Source of the DNA: Curtobacterium sp. TC1
GTDB taxonomy: Bacteria > Actinomycetota > Actinomycetes > Actinomycetales > Microbacteriaceae
Length of the DNA stretch: 64,000 nt
Assembly (NCBI RefSeq): GCF_019844075.1
Contig: NZ_CP081964.1
Location: 868,001-932,000 of the forward strand
Direction of reading: 5' to 3'
In this document: in pieces, positions 51,735 through 60,969 of the stretch
Numbering within the stretch: position 1 is the stretch's first letter
Layout of the letters: the number at the start of each line of letters is the position of its first letter
Notes under the pieces: generated by a model
Told to the model about the DNA's origin: nothing
Seen by the model: the letters and a program-made list of their open reading frames with translations, nothing else
Database searches by the model: none
Position numbers and translations under genes: made by a program

Positions 51735-52615
51735 TGGCCACCACGAGCATCGTCGCCCCCGGGCGGCGGGCCACGCGGGAGCGGCGGTCCAGTGCCGCCA
51801 TCGGCCGCGCGAACCCGCTCACCTACCTGGTGGCGATCCTGTTCGTCGCCGCGAACCTCGCCCCGGTGCTGTACATCGTGCTGGGCGGCTTCCGGACGAA
51901 CTCGCAGATCACCACGAGCCCCGCCGGGCTGCCGGCACCGTTCGAGCTGGGCAACTACGGCTCGGTGCTGTCGAGCGGCATCTTCTGGCAGCAGCTCGCC
52001 AACTCGACGATCAGCGCCGTGACGACCACCGCGGGCGTCGTGGTGCTCGGCCTCATGGTGAGCTTCGTGCTCGCCCGCTACCGGTTCGCCGGACGCGGTG
52101 CGCTGTACGCGCTGTTCGCCGCCGGCCTGATGTTCCCGATCACCGTCGCGATCACGCCGCTGTACCTGCTCGTGAAGGACCTCGGTCTGACGAACAGCCT
52201 GGCCGGCGTGATCCTGCCGCAGATCGCCTTCGCCCTGCCGACGACGGTCATCATCCTGGTGCCGTTCCTGCGGGCGATCCCGGACGAGCTCGAAGAGGCG
52301 GCGTCGATCGACGGCGCCAGCCGCCTCGGGTTCTTCTTCCGCATGGTCGTGCCGCTGTCGCTGCCGGGCGTCGTCACGGTCGGCATCCTGGCGTTCATCG
52401 CGAGCTGGAACAGCTACATCCTGCCGCTGTTCATCCTGAACAACGAGGGGAGCTACACGCTGCCGCTCGGCGTGCAGGCGTTCTCGTCGCAGTACTCGGT
52501 CGACACGGCCAAGGTGCTGGCGTTCACGTCGATGTCGATGATCCCGGCACTGGTGTTCTTCACCATCTTCCAACGCCGCATCGTCGGCGGGCTGACCGGG
52601 GCGGTGAAGGGGTGA
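51734..52615 (+). CDS. Sugar ABC transporter permease (MalG type)
   Basis: A 293-residue CUT1 permease with six helices and EAA loop (ELEEAASIDGASRLGFFFRM). It overlaps the previous gene by 1 nt (TGATG) and the GH3 gene by 4 nt (GTGA). Confidence 0.93.
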   Translation: MATTSIVAPGRRATRERRSSAAIGRANPLTYLVAILFVAANLAPVLYIVLGGFRTNSQITTSPAGLPAPFELGNYGSVLSSGIFWQQLANSTISAVTTTAGVVVLGLMVSFVLARYRFAGRGALYALFAAGLMFPITVAITPLYLLVKDLGLTNSLAGVILPQIAFALPTTVIILVPFLRAIPDELEEAASIDGASRLGFFFRMVVPLSLPGVVTVGILAFIASWNSYILPLFILNNEGSYTLPLGVQAFSSQYSVDTAKVLAFTSMSMIPALVFFTIFQRRIVGGLTGAVKG

Positions 52616-55113
52616 CGACGACGGACGCGACCCGGCCCACCGGAGGCCAGCCGCGCCTCCAGGACGACCACGGGGCGACCGACGCTGCCGGACCCGACCG
52701 CGCGACCACCCTGCTGGCCGCCATGACCCTCGACGAGAAGGCGGCGCAGCTCGTCGGCTACTGGCTCGACCAGGACGGCGTCGTCGCACCCATGCAGGGT
52801 GAGATGGCGGCGGCCGCCGACGGCCGCACGCTGGCGGACATCACCCGCGACGGCATCGGCCAGTTCACCCGCGTCTACGGCACCCGACCGGTCGAACCCG
52901 ACGACCGCGCGGCGTGGCTCTGGGCGGAACAGCGGCGGCTCACGCGCGAGACCCGACTCGGGATCCCCGCGCTCGTGCACGAGGAGTGCCTGACCGGGCT
53001 CGCCGCCTGGAAGGCCGCGACGTTCCCCACCCCGCTGGCATGGGGTGCGGCCTTCGACCCGGACCTGGTCGAGCAGGTCGGCGCCGCCATCGGCGCGTCG
53101 ATGCGGCAGCTCGGCGTCCACCAGGGACTCGCGCCGGTCCTCGACGTGGTCCGCGACCCCCGCTGGGGTCGGGTCGACGAGTGCATCGGCGAGGACCCGT
53201 ACCTGGTCGGCACCGTGGGGACCGCGTACGTGCGCGGCCTGCAGTCGGCTGGCGTCGACGCGACCCTCAAGCACTTCCTCGGGTACTCGGCGTCCCAGGC
53301 GGGGCGGAACCACGCGCCGGTGCACGCCGGACCCCGCGAGGTCGCCGACGTGTACCTGCCGCCGTTCGTGATGGCGCTGCGCGACGGTGGCGCCCGGAGC
53401 GTCATGAACTCGTACGCCGAGATCGACGGCGTCCCCGTCGCGGCGAACGGCGAACTGCTGACCGGCCTGCTGCGTGACGAGCTCGGGTTCGACGGCACCG
53501 TCGTCGCGGACTACTTCTCGGTCGCGTTCCTCGAGGTCATGCACGGCATCGCCGCCGATCGTGGCGAGGCTGCGGCGCTGGCACTCGAGGCCGGCATCGA
53601 CGTCGAGCTGCCGACGGGTGACGCGTACCTGGCGCCGCTCGTCGAGCGGGTCCGGTCCGGACTGCTCGACGAGGCACTGGTCGACCGCGCCGTCCTGCGG
53701 GTGCTGCGGCAGAAGGAGCGCCTGGGCCTGCTCGACCCGCAGGCGTTCGAGGACGAACCGCCGACCGGGATCGACCTGGACACCCCGCTGCACCGGTCGC
53801 TGGCGAAGCAGCTGGCGGCGCGGTCGCTGGTACTGCTGTCGAACGACTCGCGCGACGCGGCTGGCACCGGCAGCGCCGCGCCGGTCCTGCCGCTGCGCGC
53901 CGGTGCGTCCGTCGCCGTCATCGGCCCGAACGCCGACCGCGCCGAGGCGCTGCAGGGCTGCTACTCCTTCGCGAACCACGTGCTCGCCTCGCACCCCGAC
54001 CTGCCGCTCGGCTTCGCCATCCCGACCGTGCGCGAGGCGATGGTCGACGCCCTCGGCGAGGACGCCGTGCGCTTCGCCGCGGGCTGCGCCGTCACCGGGT
54101 CCGACCGTGCCGGGTTCGACGACGCCGTCGCCGTGGCCGCCGCGTCCGACGTCGCGGTCGTCGTCGTCGGCGACCAGGCCGGACTGTTCGGCCGCGGCAC
54201 GGTCGGCGAGGGGAACGACACCGAGTCGCTCGACCTGCCGGGTGTGCAGCGCGAGCTCGTCGAGGCGGTCGTCGCCTCCGGCACCCCCACCGTGATGGTG
54301 CTGCTCACCGGGCGGCCGTACGCGATCGGGTGGGCGCTCGACGGCGACGGCGACGGCGTCGCCGGGGCCGACCACGGTGCCGGCGGTTCGCTCCGTCCCG
54401 CCGCCGTCGTGCAGGCCTTCTTCCCCGGCGAGGAGGGCGGCACCGCCATCGCCGACCTGCTCACCGGCGCCGCCTCGCCGTCCGGCCGCCTGCCCGTCTC
54501 GCTCCCGCGGGCCGCCGGCGCGCAGCCGTACACGTACCTGCACCCCCGGCTCGGCGGCCCGTCCGACGTCACCGCCGCCGACTCGACCCCGGTCCGTCCG
54601 TTCGGCTTCGGCCTCGGCTACACGTCGTTCGCGTACGACGACCTGGTCGTCGACGCGTCCGTCCGTTCCGACGCCGGGTTCGAGGCGTCCGTGACCGTCC
54701 GCAACACCGGTTCCCGCGACGGCGAGGACGTCGTCCAGCTCTACGGCCACGACGTGCACGGCAGCGTCACCCGACCCGAGGTCCAGCTGCTCGGCTACGC
54801 GCGCGTCGCGCTCGCCGCGGGGGAGTCCACGCGGGTCCGCTTCCGGGTGCCCGTCCAGCGGTTCGCGTTCACCGACCGGCGGATGCGCAAGGTCGTGGAA
54901 CCCGGGGACGTGCAGGTCTGGGTCGCGTCCCACGCGGCGGCGTCACGACCGGGAGGCCCGGTGCCGGCAGGCGGGATCGTCGCGTCCGGTGGTGGGCCGG
55001 CCCGACAACCCGTCCCCGGCTCCGCGACGGAGCGCGCGACGGTCGCGGTGACCGGGCCGGTGCACGAGGTCACGCTGGGCGACCCGCGGGTCGTCGAGTG
55101 GGAGGTCGGGTGA
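52612..55113 (+). CDS. Glycoside hydrolase family 3 beta-glucosidase/xylosidase
   Basis: An 833-residue intracellular GH3 enzyme. The TIM-barrel part holds GEDPYLVG, KHFLGYSASQAGRN and the nucleophile Asp300 in GTVVADYF. The alpha/beta sandwich follows (about 395-640) and a C-terminal fibronectin-like domain begins near TVRNTGSRDGEDVVQLY. No signal peptide. Coupled to the importer, it would hydrolyse imported beta-linked oligosaccharides to monosaccharides in the cytoplasm. A Gly/Pro-rich insertion lies near residue 785. Confidence 0.93.
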   Translation: MTTTDATRPTGGQPRLQDDHGATDAAGPDRATTLLAAMTLDEKAAQLVGYWLDQDGVVAPMQGEMAAAADGRTLADITRDGIGQFTRVYGTRPVEPDDRAAWLWAEQRRLTRETRLGIPALVHEECLTGLAAWKAATFPTPLAWGAAFDPDLVEQVGAAIGASMRQLGVHQGLAPVLDVVRDPRWGRVDECIGEDPYLVGTVGTAYVRGLQSAGVDATLKHFLGYSASQAGRNHAPVHAGPREVADVYLPPFVMALRDGGARSVMNSYAEIDGVPVAANGELLTGLLRDELGFDGTVVADYFSVAFLEVMHGIAADRGEAAALALEAGIDVELPTGDAYLAPLVERVRSGLLDEALVDRAVLRVLRQKERLGLLDPQAFEDEPPTGIDLDTPLHRSLAKQLAARSLVLLSNDSRDAAGTGSAAPVLPLRAGASVAVIGPNADRAEALQGCYSFANHVLASHPDLPLGFAIPTVREAMVDALGEDAVRFAAGCAVTGSDRAGFDDAVAVAAASDVAVVVVGDQAGLFGRGTVGEGNDTESLDLPGVQRELVEAVVASGTPTVMVLLTGRPYAIGWALDGDGDGVAGADHGAGGSLRPAAVVQAFFPGEEGGTAIADLLTGAASPSGRLPVSLPRAAGAQPYTYLHPRLGGPSDVTAADSTPVRPFGFGLGYTSFAYDDLVVDASVRSDAGFEASVTVRNTGSRDGEDVVQLYGHDVHGSVTRPEVQLLGYARVALAAGESTRVRFRVPVQRFAFTDRRMRKVVEPGDVQVWVASHAAASRPGGPVPAGGIVASGGGPARQPVPGSATERATVAVTGPVHEVTLGDPRVVEWEVG

Positions 55114-55132
55114 TCCGACGCCGTGATGGCGG

Positions 55133-55176
55133 GCCGGCGGACCGTGCGGTCGGATCAGGTCGCACGGTCCGCCGGC
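55133..55176. terminator. Bidirectional hairpin terminator
   Basis: A perfect 16-bp stem (55133-55148 with 55161-55176, arm GCCGGCGGACCGTGCG) between the convergent GH3 and FAD-monooxygenase genes. Confidence 0.8.
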
Positions 55177-55186
55177 TTCGGCAGTG

Positions 55187-56401
55187 CTACCGCCGACCCT
55201 GCTGCGTGGCTCCGTGCAGCGGTGGCAGAGGGCGATCGCTGTCGGCGACCCGGGTCAGCCGTGCTGCCAGTGGTCGGAAGAGCGCCGACAGCAGCACCTT
55301 GTCCGCCACACCCCGGGCGGCGAGCCCGAGCCGGGTCTGGGGGTACGCGAAGTGCACGATGCCCCTCGGGATGCCCTGGATCGTGTCGACGAGGGGGCGC
55401 ATCCACGTGTCGAAGGCACCGAGTGCGCGGTCGAGGTCCTCGTCCGCCGTGACCGACGCTGCCAGCACGTACCCGCTCGTGAGTGCGAGGGAGGCGCCAC
55501 CGCCGCCCATCGGCGTCACGCACCAGGCCGCATCGCCGATCACGCACACACGGCCGCGGTGCCAGCGCGGCATCCGGATCTGGGTCAGCTCGTCCAGGTA
55601 GACGTCGTCCGAGTCGTCGAACCCGTCGAGCACGCGCTCGGTCTGCCAGCCGGCGTCGGCGTAACGGGTCCGCAGTGTCGCCAGGGCCTCCGACCGCGAG
55701 CGGCCGACCAGGTCGTCGCCGCCGGCGTAGGCCAGGATCGCCCGGGTCGTGCCGTACGGGTCCGGGCGCAGGTGGACCTGACGGCCGCCGACGGCGTTGT
55801 ACCAGCGCCACCGGTCGTCGTCGGACGGCGTGCGCGGGATCGTCCCGAAGACCATGGTCACCCCGAGGTCGCGCTCGTCGACCTCGCCCTCCGCAGCGAA
55901 GAGCCGGTCGCGGGTGCGTGACCGGACACCCTCGGCGACGACGACCAGGTCCGCGTCGAGCACCCGACCGGCGTCGGTGGTGACGGAAGCGCGCCCGGAC
56001 CCGGGCGCGTCGTCCACCTGCTCGATCGTCTCGCCGTAGACGATGTCGACGTCGTCGGGCAGGTCGTCGAGGAGTACCCGGGCGAAGTCACCGCGCAGCA
56101 CCTCGAGTTCGGCCGTCGCACCGTCCGGGCCGTCCGAGGGCAGCTCGGACCGGACGGTGCCGTCACGGCGGACGATCACCGTCCCCGTCTCGGTCGTGTT
56201 CCGTGCGCGGATCGCATCGACCAGACCCATGCGGTCGAGCACGTCGCGGGCGACCCCGCGGACGTCGACGTTCTGCCCGCCGTCGCGGAAGGCCGGCGCG
56301 CGTTCGATCACCGTCACCCGCCACCCGACGTGGCGCAGCCACCATGCGGCGGACAGGCCTGCGATGCTGGCTCCGGAGATCACTGCGTGCTGTGAGGTCA
56401 T
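55187..56401 (-). CDS. FAD-dependent monooxygenase (TetX/PHBH class)
   Basis: A 404-residue class A flavoprotein monooxygenase. The N-terminal FAD motif is ISGASIAGLSAAWWL (about 8-22) and the second FAD motif is VCVIGDAAWCVTPMGGGGASLA. The family hydroxylates aromatic compounds or inactivates antibiotics such as tetracyclines and rifamycins. Its start codon abuts a perfect palindrome that the divergent MarR probably binds. Substrate unknown. Confidence 0.9.
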   Translation of the reverse strand: MTSQHAVISGASIAGLSAAWWLRHVGWRVTVIERAPAFRDGGQNVDVRGVARDVLDRMGLVDAIRARNTTETGTVIVRRDGTVRSELPSDGPDGATAELEVLRGDFARVLLDDLPDDVDIVYGETIEQVDDAPGSGRASVTTDAGRVLDADLVVVAEGVRSRTRDRLFAAEGEVDERDLGVTMVFGTIPRTPSDDDRWRWYNAVGGRQVHLRPDPYGTTRAILAYAGGDDLVGRSRSEALATLRTRYADAGWQTERVLDGFDDSDDVYLDELTQIRMPRWHRGRVCVIGDAAWCVTPMGGGGASLALTSGYVLAASVTADEDLDRALGAFDTWMRPLVDTIQGIPRGIVHFAYPQTRLGLAARGVADKVLLSALFRPLAARLTRVADSDRPLPPLHGATQQGRR

Positions 56402-56417
56402 GCTTTACAGTAAAGCA
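56401..56417. promoter_or_regulatory. MarR operator palindrome at monooxygenase start codon
   Basis: TGCTTTAC-A-GTAAAGCA is a perfect 8-bp inverted repeat that includes the last base of the monooxygenase start codon. A related half-site CAGTAAAG lies at 56424-56431, just before the MarR gene. Confidence 0.75.
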
Positions 56418-56439
56418 ACTGCACAGTAAAGGAACCTGG

Positions 56440-56931
56440 ATGCCCGACATCGACCCCCTCACCACGGCGTGGTCCGACGACGAGGTGGCCGTCATGCACG
56501 CGCTGCGCGACTGGGCCGTCACGTTCGACGAGCTCCAGCGGCACCTGTCGTCCTGGATCGGGCTGCCGGGTTCGGACGCGAACGCGCTCGGACAGATCGT
56601 GTGGGCGGACCAGGCTGGTGAACCGCTCTCGCCCGCGCAGCTGGCGCGCCGGATCGGCATGACATCCGGTGCCACGTCGGTCCTGCTCGACCGCCTCGAG
56701 GCTGCCGGCCACGTCGAACGACACCGCGAGAGCACCGACCGCCGTCGGGTGACCCTGCGCCCGACCGAGTCCGCGCGTGCGGAGAGCGGGCGGTTCCTCG
56801 CGTTCTCCGGCGCCGAGATCGCCGCGACGGTGCGAGATGCCGATCCGGAGGAGACGCGGGTCGTCCTGGCGTTCCTGCGGCGCATGACCGACGCCGCCGA
56901 GTCGGCGAACGGTCGCCTGCAGACACGCTGA
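56440..56931 (+). CDS. MarR family transcriptional regulator
   Basis: A 163-residue winged-helix regulator with LARRIGMTSGATSVLLDRL as recognition helices and HRESTDRRRVTLRPTE as wing. ATG at 56440 preceded by AAAGGA. Divergent from the FAD monooxygenase with 38 bp between; it very likely controls that gene and itself. Confidence 0.9.
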   Translation: MPDIDPLTTAWSDDEVAVMHALRDWAVTFDELQRHLSSWIGLPGSDANALGQIVWADQAGEPLSPAQLARRIGMTSGATSVLLDRLEAAGHVERHRESTDRRRVTLRPTESARAESGRFLAFSGAEIAATVRDADPEETRVVLAFLRRMTDAAESANGRLQTR

Positions 56932-56958
56932 GGGAACCGACGGGCGGCGTCGCCGCGC

Positions 56959-57363
56959 TCAGTGCTCCTTGACGAGCGCCTCGACGTTGTTGCCGTCGGG
57001 GTCGCTCACGAACGCCGTGTAGGCGCGGTACTCGGGCCAGTACCGAGGCTCGTGGCGCGAGAGCCAGCCGGACGCGACGGCCGCCCGGTGGAACGCATCG
57101 ACCTCGGTGCGGCTCGCCGCCTCGAACGCCAGGTGCAGACCACGGGTCACCGCCGCCGTCGTGGGTGCGGTCTCGAGCGAGACGCTCGGGGTGTCCTGGC
57201 CGGTGGTCCAGTACTCGGCGACGGACTCGGTGCGGTAGCCCGCCTCGACCCCCAGTGGCGCGAGTGCTGCCGTGTAGAACGCCTCGCTCGCGGCGAAGTC
57301 GCTGGCGAAGACCCCGAGGTGGTGGATGAGGCAAGGACCGGGCACGGGAGTGACGGTACCCAC
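56959..57363 (-). CDS. Glyoxalase/VOC-family protein
   Basis: A 134-residue vicinal-oxygen-chelate protein: [19 protein letters not shown] at the N-terminus and [18 protein letters not shown] at the C-terminus supply the two metal-side strands. The GTG at 57363 starts 1 nt after the XRE stop, giving an operon; an internal GTG at 57345 is also possible. Substrate unknown. Confidence 0.82.
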   Translation of the reverse strand: MGTVTPVPGPCLIHHLGVFASDFAASEAFYTAALAPLGVEAGYRTESVAEYWTTGQDTPSVSLETAPTTAAVTRGLHLAFEAASRTEVDAFHRAAVASGWLSRHEPRYWPEYRAYTAFVSDPDGNNVEALVKEH

Positions 57364-57364
57364 G

Positions 57365-58219
57365 TCAGCTCGTTGCCGAGGTCGCCGACAGGCTGCCGAG
57401 CAGGGTGAGGCGTTCTCCGTTGGGCGACCCGGCTGTCGCCGTGCAGGCGTACATGGTCCACCCGGGACTGTCGGGCAGGTCGAACGCCTCGTACGTGAAC
57501 TCGAGGTCGCCGACGTCGGGGTGGTGGATCCGCTTCGCACCGGTGCGGTGGAACCGCACGTCGTGGGCAGCCCAGCGGGCCCGAAACTCGTCGGACCGGG
57601 TCACGAGCTCCCCGATGAGTCCGGTGAGGTCCTTGTCGTGCGGGTGTTGTCCGGCAGTCTGTCGGAGCGTCGCGACGATGCTGTTCGCGCCCGCCACCCA
57701 GTCCGGGTAGAAGGTCCGGGCCGCGGGGTCGAGGAACGTGAAGCGTGCGTTGTTGCCCTGCGCACCCGGGGCGTCGAGGACCGGTGCCAGGAGCGCCCGG
57801 CCGAGCGGGTTCGTCGCGACGATGTCCATCTGCCGGTTCCGCACCCACGTCGGTGTCCCGGTGACCGTGTCGAGGAAGCGTTGCAGACTCGGACGCACGA
57901 CTGGCTCCGGCGTGGTGGTCCGCCGACGGATCGGGGCCGGAGCCGCGCCGCGGGTGAGGTCGTGCAGGTGCTCGGTCTCGGCGTCGTCCAGTTGCAGCGC
58001 ACGGGCGATCGCCTCGAGGATCTCGGTCGACACCCCGGAGAGGTTCCCGCGCTCGATCTTTGCGTAGTAGTCGATGCTCGTCCCCGCGAGCATCGCGACC
58101 TCCTCGCGACGGAGCCCGGGGACGCGTCGCCGACCGCCGCTGATGAGGCCGGCCTGCTCGGGCGTGATGCGAGCACGCCGGGTGCGGAGGAAGTCACTGA
58201 CCTCGGCCTGGTTGTCCAT
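57365..58219 (-). CDS. XRE-family regulator with MmyB-like sensor domain
   Basis: A 284-residue regulator. HTH region [21 protein letters not shown] (about 32-52, broken) is followed by [21 protein letters not shown], then an MmyB-like ligand-binding domain (about 105-270). Proteins of this form are very common in actinobacteria and often control a neighbouring oxidoreductase; here the divergent aldo/keto reductase is a good candidate. Confidence 0.9.
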   Translation of the reverse strand: MDNQAEVSDFLRTRRARITPEQAGLISGGRRRVPGLRREEVAMLAGTSIDYYAKIERGNLSGVSTEILEAIARALQLDDAETEHLHDLTRGAAPAPIRRRTTTPEPVVRPSLQRFLDTVTGTPTWVRNRQMDIVATNPLGRALLAPVLDAPGAQGNNARFTFLDPAARTFYPDWVAGANSIVATLRQTAGQHPHDKDLTGLIGELVTRSDEFRARWAAHDVRFHRTGAKRIHHPDVGDLEFTYEAFDLPDSPGWTMYACTATAGSPNGERLTLLGSLSATSATS

Positions 58220-58321
58220 GCCCCTCACCGTACGTCGACGCGCTGTCGCGAAGGAGTGACTGCTGGTACACGGAAGAGCCCGCCCTCCCACGGACGCCGC
58301 CGCGGGAGTCTCATGGGAGTC

Positions 58322-59179
58322 ATGGCGAAGACGACTCCCACAGTGACCCTCAACACCGGTACGACGATGCCGCAGCTCGGCTTCGGTGTGTACCAGATCC
58401 CCGCCGACGAGACCGAGCAGGCCGTCACCGCTGCGATCACGGCCGGCTACCGCCTGATCGACACCGCCGCCTCGTACGGCAACGAGGAAGCCGTCGGCCG
58501 TGGCATCGCCGCCAGCGGTGTGCCCCGCGAGGAGCTGTTCATCACCTCGAAGCTGTGGATCCAGCACCGCGGCGAGGACGGCGCCCGTGATGCGATCACC
58601 ACGTCGTTGCAGAAGCTCGGCCTGGACTACCTCGACCTGTACCTGATCCACCAGCCATTCGGTGACTACTACGGCGAGTGGCGTGCCCTCGAAACGGCGC
58701 ACCGAGACGGCCGGCTCCGCGCAATCGGCGTGTCCAACTTCGCCGCCGACCGACTCGTGGACCTCATCGCGTTCGCCGACGTCGTGCCCGCGGTGAACCA
58801 GATGGAGACGAACCCGTTCCACCAGCAGGCCGACTACCAGGAACTCTTGCGGGGCGAGGGCGTGCAGCTCGAGGCATGGGCGCCGTTCGCCGAGGGCAAG
58901 AACGACCTGTTCACCAACCCGGTCCTGTCCGAGATCGGTGCGGCGCACGGCAAGTCGGTCGCGCAGGTCGTGCTCCGGTGGCTCGTGCAGCGCGGCGTCG
59001 TGGTCGTGTCGAAGTCCGTCAAGCCCGAGCGCATGCAGCAGAACCTCGACGTCGTCGACTTCGAGCTCACCGACGAGCAGATGGCGACGATCGCCGAGCT
59101 CGAGGCAGGCGAGTCGCAGTTCTTCTCCCACGTCGACCCCGACATGGTCCGCTGGCTCACCGGCCGCGCCGAAGCCTGA
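58322..59179 (+). CDS. Aldo/keto reductase
   Basis: A 285-residue NADPH-dependent carbonyl reductase. The catalytic tetrad is present: Asp and Tyr in DTAASYGNE, Lys in ITSKLW and His in LIHQP. GVSNF and [15 protein letters not shown] mark substrate and cofactor sites. An ATG at 58313 with GGGAG upstream would add three residues; the start is not settled. Divergent from an XRE regulator and followed 5 nt later by the flavodoxin-like gene. Confidence 0.9.
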   Translation: MAKTTPTVTLNTGTTMPQLGFGVYQIPADETEQAVTAAITAGYRLIDTAASYGNEEAVGRGIAASGVPREELFITSKLWIQHRGEDGARDAITTSLQKLGLDYLDLYLIHQPFGDYYGEWRALETAHRDGRLRAIGVSNFAADRLVDLIAFADVVPAVNQMETNPFHQQADYQELLRGEGVQLEAWAPFAEGKNDLFTNPVLSEIGAAHGKSVAQVVLRWLVQRGVVVVSKSVKPERMQQNLDVVDFELTDEQMATIAELEAGESQFFSHVDPDMVRWLTGRAEA

Positions 59180-59184
59180 TCTGC

Positions 59185-59862
59185 ATGCCCGGCCAGCAGC
59201 CCACCCGCCGCCAGGTGCTGCGGACCGCCACGGCAAGCACGCTCAGTGTGGCCGTGGGTGGGCTGCTGGCCGCGTGCACCACCGCGCCCACTCCGTCCAC
59301 CACCCCGAGGAGCACCGTGTCCCCGACCGCGCGCGACGACCGCGTCCTGCTGGCGTACTTCTCGCGACCCGGGGAGAACTACTGGAACGGCGGCCGGCGC
59401 ACCATCGACACGGGCAACACCGAGGTCCTCGCCGGTCTGATCGGTGACCGGATCGACTGCGACGTCGTCCGTATCGAGGCCGCCGACCCCTACTCCGACC
59501 GCTACGACGCCACCGTGGCACGCAACAGCACGGAGCAGGACGACGACGCCCGTCCGGAGATCGCGAGCGAACTGCCCGATCTGCGCGCCTACGACACGGT
59601 GCTGCTCGGGAGCCCGATCTGGAACGTCCAGCCGCCGATGATCATGGCGACCTTCGTCGAGGCCGTCGACCTGTCCGGCAAGCGGCTGCTGCCGGTCGTC
59701 ACGTACGCGGTGACCGGTCTGGGCTCCACTGAGTCCTTCTACCGCGACATCGACACCGGGGCGATGCTCGTCGAGGGGCTCGCAGTGCGCGGTGAAGACG
59801 TCCGCGAGCGCGCTGCCGGAGACGACGTCGACCGGTGGCTGCGGAACGTCGGGCTCACCTGA
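59185..59862 (+). CDS. Flavodoxin-like lipoprotein with Tat signal
   Basis: A 225-residue exported flavodoxin-fold protein. TRRQVLR (7-13) is a Tat motif and LAAC (Cys31) a lipobox. The flavodoxin part starts at VLLAYFSRPGENYWNGG and includes LLGSPIWNVQPPMIM. Tat export would allow FMN to be bound before secretion. It follows the aldo/keto reductase gene by 5 nt; the two may share a redox-stress role. Confidence 0.85.
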   Translation: MPGQQPTRRQVLRTATASTLSVAVGGLLAACTTAPTPSTTPRSTVSPTARDDRVLLAYFSRPGENYWNGGRRTIDTGNTEVLAGLIGDRIDCDVVRIEAADPYSDRYDATVARNSTEQDDDARPEIASELPDLRAYDTVLLGSPIWNVQPPMIMATFVEAVDLSGKRLLPVVTYAVTGLGSTESFYRDIDTGAMLVEGLAVRGEDVRERAAGDDVDRWLRNVGLT

Positions 59863-59865
59863 CCG

Positions 59866-60897
59866 TCACGGGGCCGCAGCGATCGCTGCCCGGGCCGTGT
59901 CGATGACCCGCATCACGCCGACGACATCGTCGTGCGTGTGCACCGGCGACTCGATCCGCCCCTCGGCCGCGAAGGACGCGAGTGCGGTGGCCTGGTAGGC
60001 GAGCCCGTCATGCAGCACCTCGAGTCGCTGGTCCGTCCAGGTCGCGGACTCCGACGCCGCGAAGTTCCCACGAACCGCGGTGATCGACGAGGGCCCGAAG
60101 AACGGGCTGCCGATGTCGATGCGTCCCTCGGTGCCGACGACCGAGGCTCGCACGGGCAGCGCGGTCTCGAGCGACGTCGACAGCATCGACCGGGCTCCGC
60201 CCGCGTACGAGAGCAGCAGGTCTGCGCGCACGTCGACGCCGCCCGGACCGCTCGCCCCTTCGACCAGCACGCGGTCGGGGGAGCCGAGAACCGAGGCGGC
60301 GAACGAGATCGGGTAGACGCCGGCGTCCAGCAGCGCGCCGCCGCCGAGCTCCGGCGCCCACAGGCGGTGCCCCGGGTCGTACGGCATCACGAACCCGAAG
60401 TCGGCGGTCACGAGCCGGACGGTGCCGATCGTGCCGTCGGTGAGCAGTCGCCGCATGATGTCCGACTGCGGCAGGTACCGCGTCCACATCGCCTCCATGA
60501 CGAGCACGCCGGCGGCCCGTCCCGCACCGGTGATCTCCTGCGCCTCGGCAGCGGACATCGCGATCGGCTTCTCGATCAGGACGTGCTTCCCGGCGGCGAT
60601 CGCAGCGAGGGCCTGCTCGCGGTGCAGCGGGTGCGGGGTGGCGACGTAGACGACGTCGACCTCGGGGTCGGTCACGAGTGCCTCGACGCTCGACACGGTC
60701 CGGTCGATGCCGTGCTCTGCGGCGAACGCGCTGGTCTTCGCGGCGTCACGGGCGGTCACGGCGACCGCGCGCTGCGGCGTGTGCCGGTGGATCGCGGTGA
60801 CGAACTTGCCGGCGATGCCGGTGCCGATCACGCCCCACCGCAGGGCCGGCACGGCGTCGGGGTCGGGTAGGACCGGGGTGGGCAGCGTCAGGGTCAT
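59866..60897 (-). CDS. Gfo/Idh/MocA-family oxidoreductase
   Basis: A 343-residue NAD(P)-dependent dehydrogenase. Rossmann motif GVIGTGIAGKFV (about 22-33) and EKP motif LIEKPIAMSAAEA; C-terminal domain with GGGALLDAGVYPI. The ATG at 60897 has AGAGGA upstream. Divergent from a LacI gene and similar to the partial gene at 63518, so both may act on the same sugar or cyclitol. Confidence 0.9.
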   Translation of the reverse strand: MTLTLPTPVLPDPDAVPALRWGVIGTGIAGKFVTAIHRHTPQRAVAVTARDAAKTSAFAAEHGIDRTVSSVEALVTDPEVDVVYVATPHPLHREQALAAIAAGKHVLIEKPIAMSAAEAQEITGAGRAAGVLVMEAMWTRYLPQSDIMRRLLTDGTIGTVRLVTADFGFVMPYDPGHRLWAPELGGGALLDAGVYPISFAASVLGSPDRVLVEGASGPGGVDVRADLLLSYAGGARSMLSTSLETALPVRASVVGTEGRIDIGSPFFGPSSITAVRGNFAASESATWTDQRLEVLHDGLAYQATALASFAAEGRIESPVHTHDDVVGVMRVIDTARAAIAAAP

Positions 60898-60916
60898 CGT
60901 CGTCCTCTCGCAGGGA

Positions 60917-60929
60917 TTGGCTCGTGCCA
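60917..60929. promoter_or_regulatory. LacI-type operator TTGGCTCGTGCCA
   Basis: A TGGC...GCCA palindrome between the divergent Gfo/Idh and LacI genes. Near-identical sites occur at 63417-63429 and 63451-63462, pointing to one regulator for both promoter regions. A half-site CGTGCCA is at 60953-60959. Confidence 0.6.
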
Positions 60930-60969
60930 TCCCAGCCTACGCGTCCTGCGCACGTGCCAGACTAGCCGG

